From NCBI GenBank assembly GCA_016784945.1, contig JADHTP010000003.1, positions 1-38,213 on the forward strand: 38,213 nucleotides of DNA. The letters run 5' to 3'. The DNA is from Deltaproteobacteria bacterium. GTDB lineage: Bacteria; Myxococcota_A; UBA9042; DTJE01. The notes below the pieces were generated by a model. That model worked only from the letters and a program-made list of their open reading frames with translations, was not told where the DNA came from and ran no database searches. This document shows positions 15,689 through 25,200 of the stretch, one piece after another. How positions within the stretch are numbered: the first letter of the stretch is position 1; the number at the start of each line of letters is the position of its first letter. A program made the translations under genes and the position numbers.

Positions 15689-17313
15689 TCCGAGTGCGCA
15701 AAATGGCCATGGTCTGGATCCTCGTTCCGGCGCTCCTGGCCGGGGCCTGTTCCGGCGGTGATTCGTCCGATCCGGACGACGCGATCGCGGGCGATTCGGT
15801 GGACGAGGAAACGTCGGTGACCTGTCCCGCCGTGGTCAAACAGTACCTGGAGATCGCGGGTGAACCCATACCGGACAACCCGGTTACCGGGGACGGGACG
15901 CCTTCGGAATTCAACCGGGTCCGATACATCCGCTACCGCGCCGACACCGGTGCCGATACACCCCGCCCCGTGGACGCCATCCTGGTCATGCTGCCCGGGT
16001 TCACCGTGGGAACGGGATATCTCACCTATATGGCGCGAAGCCTGGTCCGGATGTCCTGCGGCCGCATGGAAGTCTGGCTGGCGGAACGGAGGCACCATCT
16101 CCTGGAAGATCCCACGGGCATGATCGCCGCCGAGGCGGCCGGAGATCCCTGGATCGCCAACGGCTACTACTTCGAGGGCCAGGAAGTCGACGGGAAGACC
16201 TTTGCCGGGTTCATCGACGGCAACGGCCCCGACAGCGCCATCATCAGCGAGTGGGGCCTGGACATTGCCATGAAGGACATCCGGAGCGTGATCCGGCAGG
16301 TGCCGGAATCGGCACGGCAGGCCACCGTGTTCCTGGGCGGGCAGTCCCGGGGCGTGGCCTACGTGAGGGCCTATGCCGCCTATGAATTCGAGGACGGGCG
16401 TCTGGGCTGCGAGGACCTGGCCGGCCTGGTCCTGGTGGACGGCGATTCCCAGTACAAGTCGGGGATGAGCGAAGAGACCTACCTGGAGGATCTGCAGGCG
16501 ATCCGTTCCGGCGACAAGGCCCGGTTCGTCACCGTGCCGCCGGTGGGGCCCCCCATCTATACCTTCCTGGAAATCCTGGCCATGGCCTCGTCCGAGGGCT
16601 TCGGCGACCCCGCCGACCCGCAACTGGGACCTGATGGCCGTTTTCCTGAATTCGGTCCCCTGGAGCCCCTGCTGCCCCTGCTGTTCCGCCAGGAGGACAT
16701 CCAGATGACCAACGAGGCCTTCTTCGGGTTCGCCACGGACACCGACTCCGCCGTCATCGACATCCTGCGGGCCGGTCTGGGCGCCATGGACGGACCCGTG
16801 GCGGAAGACACCGTGGGCCTGTACCCCAGCGACCCGGACCACCTGTACACATGGAAGCACTGGGACGAAGTGGATCCCGTGGATTTCTGCGAGATACAGG
16901 ACCTGCTGAAATCCCTCTGGGAGGGGCCCTCCAACGCCACGGATCCCTATTACGCCTCGCGGCTGGACCTGGACTTCTTTGCGGCGGACAAGCTGGAAAC
17001 GGCGGGCGCCTGGCGTGACAAGTACTTCACCTTCCGTAGCTCGGACATGGACGCCCCGGTCTATAACCTGGGCTCCCACATCCTTCATGGCCAACCCGAA
17101 CGAGTGACCGACTACCGCGACCGCATCGCACCGGTCCGCGGACAGGACCTGCCGCGGTCCGAATACGGCTTCGACATCCTGTGGAAGCCCGAATGGGAGC
17201 ACATCGACACGGTGTTCGCCGTGGCCGAAACCAACGACTTTTTCATGGGCCTCGTGGACTGGATGCGACTGCACTCCAAGGGCGAAGTCCAGGTGCCCGT
17301 GAGCGGGGAATAG
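15685..17313 (+). CDS. Lipid-anchored alpha/beta-hydrolase (esterase/lipase-like)
   Basis: The 542-residue product starts with a lipoprotein signal (lipobox AGAC) and an Asp-rich tether. The core is alpha/beta hydrolase: a ILVMLPGFTVGTGY strand-loop gives the oxyanion side, and LGGQSRGVAYVRAY is the nucleophile elbow with Ser221 in GxSxG. Asp (GLVLVDGD) and a C-terminal His (about position 512, EWEHIDT) are available for the triad. Insertions between strands 6 and 8 are large, making the protein longer than typical 300-residue esterases. It would act outside the cytoplasm on an ester, possibly the product of the acyltransferase encoded just upstream or an exported lipid. The gene overlaps the acyltransferase by 4 bp, and the MMPL gene follows after 33 bp. 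Confidence 0.75.
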   Translation: MIRVRKMAMVWILVPALLAGACSGGDSSDPDDAIAGDSVDEETSVTCPAVVKQYLEIAGEPIPDNPVTGDGTPSEFNRVRYIRYRADTGADTPRPVDAILVMLPGFTVGTGYLTYMARSLVRMSCGRMEVWLAERRHHLLEDPTGMIAAEAAGDPWIANGYYFEGQEVDGKTFAGFIDGNGPDSAIISEWGLDIAMKDIRSVIRQVPESARQATVFLGGQSRGVAYVRAYAAYEFEDGRLGCEDLAGLVLVDGDSQYKSGMSEETYLEDLQAIRSGDKARFVTVPPVGPPIYTFLEILAMASSEGFGDPADPQLGPDGRFPEFGPLEPLLPLLFRQEDIQMTNEAFFGFATDTDSAVIDILRAGLGAMDGPVAEDTVGLYPSDPDHLYTWKHWDEVDPVDFCEIQDLLKSLWEGPSNATDPYYASRLDLDFFAADKLETAGAWRDKYFTFRSSDMDAPVYNLGSHILHGQPERVTDYRDRIAPVRGQDLPRSEYGFDILWKPEWEHIDTVFAVAETNDFFMGLVDWMRLHSKGEVQVPVSGE

Positions 17314-17346
17314 ACCCGCGCCCCGGACATGCCGGGGAAGGGACCA

Positions 17347-19632
17347 ATGGAACGGATCACCGGGTGGGTCGTGCGCCTTCGCTGGGTCGTGATCGCGGCC
17401 TTCGTGGGGATCACCGCCTTTTTCGCCGCCCAGATCCCCGACGCCCGGATGGACCCCGAGGTCAAGAACCAGTTGCCCACCGACATGCCGAGCCGGCTGG
17501 ACCTGGACCGGATCGAAGAACTGTTCGGCGGCACCGACATGACCCTGGTCCTCCTGCAGTCCGACGACGTCCTGACCGGCGACACCCTGGGCCGCATTCG
17601 TCGTCTGACGCGGCGATTCGAAAGACTGCGGCCCGTGGACCGGGTCATGAGCCTGTTCACCCTGAAGGACATCCGGGCCGAGGGCGGCGACATGATCGTG
17701 GACCCCGCTGTGAAACGGGTCCCGAAGGACGAGGCGGGCCGCCGGGCCCTGCGTGAGTCCCTCGAACGCAACGAGTTCGTCTACGGAAACGTGGTGTCGA
17801 AAGACTTCACCACGGCCGCCATCATCGTGTTCAAGAAGATGGATGCATCGGACGAGGAACTGTTGTCCCTCGTGGAGAAAGCCATCGAGGAGAACCCCGG
17901 TGACGAGCGGGTGGTGTACGGGGGCATGCCCTTCATCCGGAAGACCATGAGCGAGGACATGCGCCACGACCTGCGGCTGTTCCTGCCGGCGGGCCTCGCC
18001 ATCATGCTGGTGTTCCTGTTCCTGTCGTTCCGCCAGCTGAGGGGGGTCCTGCTGCCTTTCCTGGTGGTGTGCATGGCCATCGTGGTGGGGCTGGGTCTGA
18101 TACCCCTCCTGGGTTGGAAGATCCAGATGGTCACCATCATTCTGCCCGTCATCCTCATTGCCGTGGCCAACGACTACGGGATCCACCTCATGGCGGCCTA
18201 CCAGGAAAACAACCAGCCGGGCAGGGGCCTGGATCGCAAGGGTCTGGCGCTGGTGGTGGGTTCGACCCTGGGCAAGCCCATCGTCGCCACGGGCGTCACC
18301 ACCATGGCGGGCCTGTTGTGCCTGATGGCCCACGAAGTGGTACCGGCCGAGAGGTTGGGCATCCTGTCGTCGGCCGGCATTGCCTTCGCGCTGCTGGCCA
18401 GCCTGGCCTTCGTGCCGGCGGTACTGTCCCTGTTGCCAGTGGCCGCGCCGGTGACCACTGCGGCCAGCGGCGAAGCCGGCGCATCGGGCCTGGAGAAACT
18501 GCTGATCTGGAATGCCCGCCTGGTGACGCGACACCCGGGCGCGGTGACCGGGGTGTCGGCGGTGCTCCTGGCCGTCTTCGCGGTGGGGATCTTCTGGTTG
18601 CGGGTGGACACGAACCCGGTGAACTACTACACGGCCGATTCCCCGGTGGTGGAGTCCGCCGACCTGGTGAACCGTCACCTGGGCGGCGTGAACAGCGTGT
18701 CCGTGGTGGCACAGGGGGACATCAAGGATCCGGCCGTCATGGCGCGGATCGACGACCTGGAACGGTCGTTCGGCAGATTGCCCATCGTGGGCCACACTAG
18801 TTCCCTGGCGCGGACCCTGCGCAAGATGAACCGGGTCATGAACGGGGACGACCCGGCCTTCGATAAGGTGCCCGACTCCCGCAAGGCCATTGCGCAGTAC
18901 CTCCTGCTGTACTCCATGAGCGGGGACCCCGAGGACTTCGAGCGGCTGGTGGACTTTCCCTACGAGCACGCCCTGGTCACGGCCCGGATCAAGACGGCCA
19001 GCAGCCGGGACTTCGCCGACGTGGCGCAATTCGCCCGGGACGCCGCAAACCGGGATGACAGCGGCACCTTCACGAGGGTGAGCGGGTTCGCCGTGGTCTA
19101 TGCGGACCTGGTGGACGCGGTCATCGACGGCCAGTTGCTGAGCCTGGCCCTGTCCGTGCTCCTGGTGGCTCTCATGGTCTCCCTCCTGTTGCGGTCCCCC
19201 ACGGCGGGGCTGTTGACCCTGGTTCCGCTGGGCCTGGCCGCGGCATCACTGTTCGGACTGATGGGTCTGCTGGGCATCGAGCTCAACCTGATCACGGCCA
19301 TGCTGTCGTCCATCATGATCGGGGTGGGCGTGGACTACACCATCCACTTCCTGTGGCGCTATCGCGAAGAAAGGCGTGGTGGGTCCGACCCCGTCACGGC
19401 CATGGTGACCACCCTGACCACCACCGGCCGAGGCATCGTGTTCAACGCCCTGTCGGTCATCGTGGGATTCACGGTGACCTTCGGTTCGTCCTTCCTGCCG
19501 GTCCGCTATTCGGGGTTCCTGATCGTGGTGTCCATCGGCATGTGCCTGCTGGGCGCCCTGCAATTGCTGCCTGCTGTGGCCCTGTTGACCCGGCCCCGTT
19601 TCCTGGAACCGCCCGCCCCGCCTAGACAATGA
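17347..19632 (+). CDS. MMPL-type RND exporter
   Basis: The start at ATG 17347 is preceded by GGGAAGGGA; an ATG at 17329 is possible but lacks such a site. The 761-residue protein has the full duplicated MMPL/RND plan. One N-terminal helix leads to a periplasmic porter loop with the QLPTDMPSRLD entry, then a five-helix block with VANDYGIHLMAAYQE near residue 272. A second helix, second porter loop and second block with GVGVDYTIHFLWRYREE near residue 660 follow. The two D-Y pairs correspond to the proton-relay residues of MmpL proteins. These export lipids or other hydrophobic molecules from the inner-membrane leaflet. It closes the operon, consistent with export of the acylated product. The last 11 bp overlap the convergent TVP38-like gene. 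Confidence 0.9.
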   Translation: MERITGWVVRLRWVVIAAFVGITAFFAAQIPDARMDPEVKNQLPTDMPSRLDLDRIEELFGGTDMTLVLLQSDDVLTGDTLGRIRRLTRRFERLRPVDRVMSLFTLKDIRAEGGDMIVDPAVKRVPKDEAGRRALRESLERNEFVYGNVVSKDFTTAAIIVFKKMDASDEELLSLVEKAIEENPGDERVVYGGMPFIRKTMSEDMRHDLRLFLPAGLAIMLVFLFLSFRQLRGVLLPFLVVCMAIVVGLGLIPLLGWKIQMVTIILPVILIAVANDYGIHLMAAYQENNQPGRGLDRKGLALVVGSTLGKPIVATGVTTMAGLLCLMAHEVVPAERLGILSSAGIAFALLASLAFVPAVLSLLPVAAPVTTAASGEAGASGLEKLLIWNARLVTRHPGAVTGVSAVLLAVFAVGIFWLRVDTNPVNYYTADSPVVESADLVNRHLGGVNSVSVVAQGDIKDPAVMARIDDLERSFGRLPIVGHTSSLARTLRKMNRVMNGDDPAFDKVPDSRKAIAQYLLLYSMSGDPEDFERLVDFPYEHALVTARIKTASSRDFADVAQFARDAANRDDSGTFTRVSGFAVVYADLVDAVIDGQLLSLALSVLLVALMVSLLLRSPTAGLLTLVPLGLAAASLFGLMGLLGIELNLITAMLSSIMIGVGVDYTIHFLWRYREERRGGSDPVTAMVTTLTTTGRGIVFNALSVIVGFTVTFGSSFLPVRYSGFLIVVSIGMCLLGALQLLPAVALLTRPRFLEPPAPPRQ

Positions 19633-20185
19633 CATCGAACAGGAAGGCCGCGGCCAGGACCGGGGGGAGCAGTCCGAGCAGGGTCCCCAGCAGGTAATCC
19701 CGAAAGCGTACGTCCGACAGGGCCAGGGCGTAGGTCACGGGCGGGGCCAGCAGAGTGATCAGGCGCAAAAGCGCCACCGACGCCACGGGTCGGGCGTCGA
19801 GGCGGGCCAGCATCCGTTTCACCAGGGGCCACTCGATGTGCCTTGCCGCCCGTCCGCCGATGGCCCGGAAGAACCAGAATCCCGCCGTCAGGGCGACCAG
19901 GGCCCCTCCGAAGGCCAGGATGAAGCCCGTCACGGGCCCCCACAGCAGGAAGGCGGTGGCCACGAATATCAGGCCCGGCACCTGGACGAACTGACTGGCG
20001 CAGAAAAGGGCCAGGTAGACTACGTAACCCCAGGCTCCCGCGGCCTCCACCCGGGCCCGCACGCCGTCGGCGTTAGCCTCGTCCAGGAACCCGCCCATGC
20101 GGGCCGCCACGAAGACCACCCCCACCACGCCCAGGGCGATGAAGGGGCGGAGTTTCTCCACACGTGCTCTGGTCCTGTCTTCCAA
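19622..20185 (-). CDS. TVP38/TMEM64-family (DedA-like) membrane protein
   Basis: The 187-residue integral membrane protein has about five hydrophobic segments. It has the family block AFCASQFVQVPGLIFVATAFLLWGPVTGFILAFGGA-like spacing (short hydrophobic hairpins with Pro and Gly), then a charged GRAARHIEWPLVKRML loop and the LRLITLLAPPVTYALALSDVRFRDYLLG region. The latter matches the R(x)n-P-x-N-Y...F motif of TVP38/SNARE-associated proteins. The family is linked to lipid scrambling and undecaprenyl-phosphate recycling. The likely start is TTG 20185, which has GGGGAG upstream overlapping the previous stop; a GTG at 20161 is the alternative. It lies 7 bp after the lipoprotein gene on the same strand, so the two are co-transcribed. 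Confidence 0.75.
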   Translation of the reverse strand: MEDRTRARVEKLRPFIALGVVGVVFVAARMGGFLDEANADGVRARVEAAGAWGYVVYLALFCASQFVQVPGLIFVATAFLLWGPVTGFILAFGGALVALTAGFWFFRAIGGRAARHIEWPLVKRMLARLDARPVASVALLRLITLLAPPVTYALALSDVRFRDYLLGTLLGLLPPVLAAAFLFDVIV

Positions 20186-20192
20186 AGGCCGG

Positions 20193-21812
20193 CTACTCCC
20201 CCCACCTCGACGGGTCTTTCACCGCTTCACAGTCCACAAAGCCGATGCCCGCCGGGTTCTTGAAGGGGGACCAGCAGTATTCCAGGAGGTGGGCCATGTC
20301 CTCGATGCGGATCAGGTGGGACTCGTGTTTCGGGTACATGCCGCCGTCGCGGAAGTTGTACACCCCGTCGGGGACCGAGTCGTCCCACAGGTCCCAGCGG
20401 GGAAAGTCGGAATAGGCTTCCACGGTGGCCAGGTGCACGGTCTGGATGTGCCGGGCCTCCTCCGCGGTCAGCGGATAGCCCAGGCTGGCTGCCATCAGGA
20501 GGAGCCGCGACATGTCCCTTTCCCAGTTGTCGCTGGACCGACCGGGTTCCTTGGATGCCGGGTCCCGATAGCGCTCGATCCGGGTGATCAGCCCCTCCAC
20601 CAGGGCCTTTGCAACCACCGGGTGGCCCGTGGTCAGCGCCAGGGCCACGGCGGCCATGTGGAACTGGTCGATGATGTCGTAGTTGAAGTAGTTGCCCGCA
20701 CCGGCAATGGCGTCGTAGGGGCTGCCCTGGCCGGACCCGCACTCCTGGTCCCGGGTGTCGCCGTATCCCAGCAGGGCCGTGGCAAGGCGAGGGTCGCACT
20801 CGGCGTCGGGAATGAAATCGATGTAGTTGACGAAGCTGTCCAGGTCCTGGTCATCCACGTGGACGGGCTTTCCGTCGGCGTCCTTGGTCCGGATCAGCCA
20901 CCCGTGGTCCACGATGTCCCGGGCGAAGAGCACCAGCAGGTCCAGCGCCTCCCGGGCCGACGCCTTGATGCCTTCATCGGGCGCCAGTTCGATCACGTAG
21001 GGCAGCCAGGCCGCCACCCGGTAGAAGTAGGGCACATCGTCCTTGGACCGCTTGTTCGTGACCCAGATGTCCCCCCAGGTGGGGTTGTTCTCATAGCGGA
21101 ACCGATCCGCGTTCCAACCCTCGTAGGGGAAGTACCACTCGGTGTAGTCCACGGCCTTCTTCTTGCCGCTGGGCAGCGTGAATGCGTGATTCAGGGTGAT
21201 GATGTTCCGCGACATCAGGTGCTCGATGGTGTCCTTGTCGTCGTAGACCATCCCCTTCATGGTGGCTGTGATGGACTTGGTGAACTGGTCCACCACCAGT
21301 CCCATGGCAGGGTCCCCTGTCGTGAGGTAGCCGCCGATGGCCTGTCCCAGCAGCAGCATGGTGGGTTCGGCATTGTTGTGGCTGCCCCCGTCGGCGGCGC
21401 TGTTGGTGAAGGTGACCGTGTCCCCCACCTTCACGGCCTTCACATCGTGCCACCAGATCAGGTAGTCGGGCTTGCCCGTGGAGGCGTCGTTTCCGTGGGT
21501 CGTCTCGTAGAGCCAGGTGAAGAGGTCCACCTGTTTCCAGAACCCGGTCATGGCCCGGGTGAAGTCCGCGATCTCGGCCGTCGACAGGGGATCTCCCGGG
21601 TCCTGCCGCGAGAGTTCGAAGGGCAGTGACAGAGGCAATCCTTCGGGCGTGGTCCGGGGCACCTCCGGCGTGGTCACGTCCTCGCCGGGGGCCGGGATGT
21701 CGTCGGCCCCGTCCATCATCGCGTCCGCGGGGTCAACCGCGTCGCTGTCGGATCCACAGGCCAGGGCCAGCAGGGTGATCGCCGTGACGGCACATCGCGT
21801 CGAATACTTCAT
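20193..21812 (-). CDS. Large lipoprotein of unknown function
   Basis: The start at ATG 21812 follows AAAGGA; the longer open frame to 21902 adds an unlikely 30-residue leader. The 539-residue product has a lipoprotein signal (lipobox LALAC), then an Asp/Pro-rich tether (CGSDSDAVDPADA). The body is rich in aromatic residues and helices (YEWYFPYEG, WAAWLPYVI-like segments, SYGYPL), suggesting a helical toroid rather than a beta barrel. I recognise no catalytic motif or named family. WWHD, FYRVAAWLPY and DNWERDMSRLLLMAA could be useful for a search. Downstream is the TVP38-like membrane protein, which hints at an envelope role only by context. Confidence 0.75.
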   Translation of the reverse strand: MKYSTRCAVTAITLLALACGSDSDAVDPADAMMDGADDIPAPGEDVTTPEVPRTTPEGLPLSLPFELSRQDPGDPLSTAEIADFTRAMTGFWKQVDLFTWLYETTHGNDASTGKPDYLIWWHDVKAVKVGDTVTFTNSAADGGSHNNAEPTMLLLGQAIGGYLTTGDPAMGLVVDQFTKSITATMKGMVYDDKDTIEHLMSRNIITLNHAFTLPSGKKKAVDYTEWYFPYEGWNADRFRYENNPTWGDIWVTNKRSKDDVPYFYRVAAWLPYVIELAPDEGIKASAREALDLLVLFARDIVDHGWLIRTKDADGKPVHVDDQDLDSFVNYIDFIPDAECDPRLATALLGYGDTRDQECGSGQGSPYDAIAGAGNYFNYDIIDQFHMAAVALALTTGHPVVAKALVEGLITRIERYRDPASKEPGRSSDNWERDMSRLLLMAASLGYPLTAEEARHIQTVHLATVEAYSDFPRWDLWDDSVPDGVYNFRDGGMYPKHESHLIRIEDMAHLLEYCWSPFKNPAGIGFVDCEAVKDPSRWGE

Positions 21813-21831
21813 GGTCGTCCTTTTGTCGAAA

Positions 21832-22206
21832 CTAGAGGTAGTTCCAGGCGCACTTCCCGTCCACGCAGGCGAAGCCGTCCGCGGCGGGGCAGTCGTCGGC
21901 ACCGCTGCACTGGGCCACCTGGGCCAGCAGCGACTGCCAGGTTTCGAACCACTGGGCGCAGGTGCAGGTCACGCAACCCTCCACCGGGTCCCATCCCTGG
22001 CCCGCGCCGCACTCGCACTGGGAGATGCACACACCCGGGCAGATGGTCTGGACGGGCTTGCCGCAGGTCCAGGGGCCGCACCCCGACCCACAGTCGTTCC
22101 ACTGGCCCCGGGGAGGCGTTCTTCCCACTGCACGAAAAGAATAGGTGTTTTGCGTCGCCAAGACAATTGAGACCGACGGTCTGGCCGGCGTGGCCCAGGA
22201 CACCAT
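21832..22206 (-). pseudogene. Cys-rich secreted protein, 5'-truncated fragment
   Basis: The last 90 codons have a regular cysteine pattern (DCGSGCGPWTCGKP, CPGVCISQCECG, CVTCTCAQW, CVDGKCAWNYL) typical of the secreted disulfide-rich proteins in this genome. The first 30 codons, up to about 22110, lack any signal peptide and look like sequence read in a frame that was not coding. It starts immediately after the stop of the alpha-2-macroglobulin gene. The intact gene must have had a signal peptide and N-terminal part, which are missing. A short independent gene cannot be ruled out. Confidence 0.4.
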
Positions 22207-22212
22207 CGAAAT

Positions 22213-25200
22213 CTAGTCTTGCCAGTCCCTTTCCACCTTCAGGCGGTGACCGGCGCTGTAGGCGTTGAATTCCGGAGCATACATGGGCTGGGCCGTGGCC
22301 GGGCTGACCTTGAAGGAACCGGCGTGAGCGGCGCGCACGCGGTACTTGAAGGTGTGTTCGCCCTGGGGCAGCCACTCGAAGAAGAAGTTCTGGCCACTGT
22401 CGCGGACCTCTTCGTAGTAGTACAGGCCCAGGTCCCACCGGTGCCGTGAGATCTGGCTGACCGGTTCGAATCCCGCGCCCCGGGGATCCCGCAGGTGGAC
22501 GTATTCCATGGGGTGCTTCGCTCGCAGGGACACCTGCACCTCCACTTCGTCGCCGGGTTGCAGGCTCGCCCCGTCCTCCAGAGGTTCCAGCGTGATGGTC
22601 TTGCCGGTCTTGACCCGCTTGAAGAAGGTGCGGGTCACGGCCAGGAAGTCACCCCGGGCCTCCTCGGGCAGCTTTTCCGTGCTGAAGTGCCAGGTGGCCG
22701 ATGCGAACAGGTGTCCCCTGGTGGCCTTTTCCACGGTGACGGTGTGGTGCTTCGCCCCGTTCACCTCATCGCCGGGAATCACGATCTGGTTCTTCTTCCC
22801 TGTGTATTCGTCGGGTTCGAACGCGAAGTGGGTGACCCGGTCGCCCACGGTCACGTCCACCGCCTCGCGCACGGCCAGTTGTTCCGTGGCCTGCAGGTAG
22901 TGGGCGAGGCTGTACACCACCTCGGCCGTGGCCTTCGTGGACTTCCAGTGGTTCAGTTTCTTGTTCAGGAAGATCCACAGGACCAGGCCGTCCAGCCTGG
23001 CGTTCTTCGGGTCCAGTTCCATGAGGGTGCGGATGGCGAAGGCGTGGGTTTCGATGGTGTCGTTGTACCACAGCCATCCCCGGTCCTCTGGGGCCCAGAA
23101 GGTGCCCTGGTCCTTTTTCGTCTTCGCCGAATCCATCACGCTTTCCCACACCAGGAGGGCGTCCTTCTTCCGGTCCATGCGCGCCAGCGTGAGGGACAGG
23201 TAGCCCTTCAGGTAGGGCGCGTGGTCCTTCCAGTGGCGAAAGCTGAAGTCCAGCATGGTCTGGCGTTCCGCAGCGGTGAACACGCCGCCGGTCCAGGAAT
23301 CGTCGGGGTAGGCGCTGATCACGTAGTTCAGGAAGGCGATGAACTCCCAGCAGCAGTCGTGGGTCATCATGTTCTTCACCAGCTCGTTCACGTAGTGCCG
23401 GTGCATGTAGGCCCAGGCCTTCCGGATCATCTGCTTCGGCACGTCCACCTGGAACTCCAGGCCCTTGGAGAAGCCGTGGAGGATGTACAGGGTCATCCAG
23501 GGGGAGGGCCGGCCACCCGGGAACCACGGGAAGGCGCCGCTGGACGTCTGGGCCTTCTTCAATTTGGCCAGCGCCCCGTTGCGCTGGGCCTTGGCGATGC
23601 GCGGGTCCAGCACGTTCAGCAGGTCGCCCGGGTCCTCGGGGCCGCCCTTGGCCTGCTGCAGCCAGGGGATCTCCTCCAGGGCCATCTTGCGGTTGGGATC
23701 GGCCGCGTCCCAGGTCTCCAGCCGGGTCTCGCGCTGCGAAAGCTTCTTTCCCATGCGCTTGAGCGCCGGGTACTGATCATAGAAGGATGACACGATCCCC
23801 GTGGACAGGAACCGGTTCAGGGTCTGCTCCGTGCATTCGTAGGGATAGTTCACCAAGTAGGGCAGGGCCGACAGGACCTGGTAGAACATCTGGGCGTCCA
23901 CCGTCACCACCAGTTGGTCGTGGATCAGGCTGGGGTCGTCGCTCCTCTTCATGTCATCGAAGGTCATCACGCGTTTTTCGCGGTCCTTCAGGGTCACGAA
24001 CCGCGACTGGGCCAGGTGGAACCGTCCGGGCAGCACCGGGATGGGACGCAGTTCGCCGTCGCTGAAGTCACCGGACATGGCGGAGATCCGGAAGGCCACC
24101 GTGCCCACGCGGTTGGGGGCCTTCACCGGGAACGTCAGGCTGGTCCCACCGCCGGCCTTCACCGTGAAAGGCCTGTCCGTCACGTCGGCGGCCCTGAGGC
24201 CGAATTCCCCCAGCAGGCTCTTTTCGGTGTCGGGATCGATGATGTCAAAGGTCAGGCGGCCCGCCATCTCCGCGTCGGAGGCGTTGTTGACCACCACCTT
24301 CAGCAGGGCGTCGTCCCCCTCCCGCAGGAAACGCGGCAGGTAGGGCCGCACCATGAGGTCCTTGACCGTTCTGGCCTCCTTCTTCACCAGCCCCGATTTC
24401 AGGTCCTCGGTGACCGCGTGGACCCAGATGTTCCAGGAGGTGACCGAATCGGGCACGGTGAACTCGATGGAAGCGGAGCCGTCGGGCCCCGTGACCAGGT
24501 GGGGCTCGAAGAAGGCGGTCTCCGAAAAGTCGCTGCGCATCTGGACCGCGGGCGGTTGCGGGCCGCCCATTTGACCGTCCACGTCATCCCCGTGACCCGA
24601 TGCCTTGGTCTTGTCCGCGAACCGTCCGTCAGCCTTTGTTTCGCCGGCCATCAGGTTGCCGGAGACCTCGGCCTCCTCGGCCACGGACATGTCCATGGAC
24701 ATGGTCTGCCGGGACACTTCCGGTGCGGCGGCCGCGGGCATGGACCTGGCGTGGAACATGCCTCGCCCGGATCCCCCGCCCCCGCGATATCGCCGCCTTC
24801 CCGGACCACCGATGCCGTATCCGCCAAAGAACACCAACTGGTCCTCCTGGAGGTGCGGGTAGGAGGGGAGCGGTGCGAACCCGTTGCTTTGAACCCAGAT
24901 CAGGCGGGCCTGGCCCAGGCTTGACCGCGCCTGCACGGCGCCGGTACGGGCGGGAAAGATCGACTGGGGTGACGCCGGGGAGTGGGCCGCAAAGAGGTCC
25001 AGGGAACGGTCGTACATGTAGGCCAGCACCTCGGCCGCCGATACCGCCGTGTCCCGGCCGGCCGGTCCGGTCACCTTCACGGTCCATTTTTCCTTTGAGC
25101 CGGGCTTCAGAAGGTCGCGGAAGGTGGAGAAGGCGACCTTCAGTTCCTTGTTGTCCCAGGGTACGAAGACCGATTGGGTGAAGCTCATGGTCTGGTGGTC

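Noticed and set aside
15088-19029. A 1313-codon open frame on the minus strand
   Set aside because: It runs antisense to the acyltransferase, hydrolase and MMPL genes. Its His/Gly/Val-rich composition is the usual shadow of high-GC coding sequence, and no start signal or motif is present.
20097-21629. A 510-codon plus-strand frame
   Set aside because: Antisense to the lipoprotein gene at 20193-21812; low-complexity composition, no signal peptide or family match.
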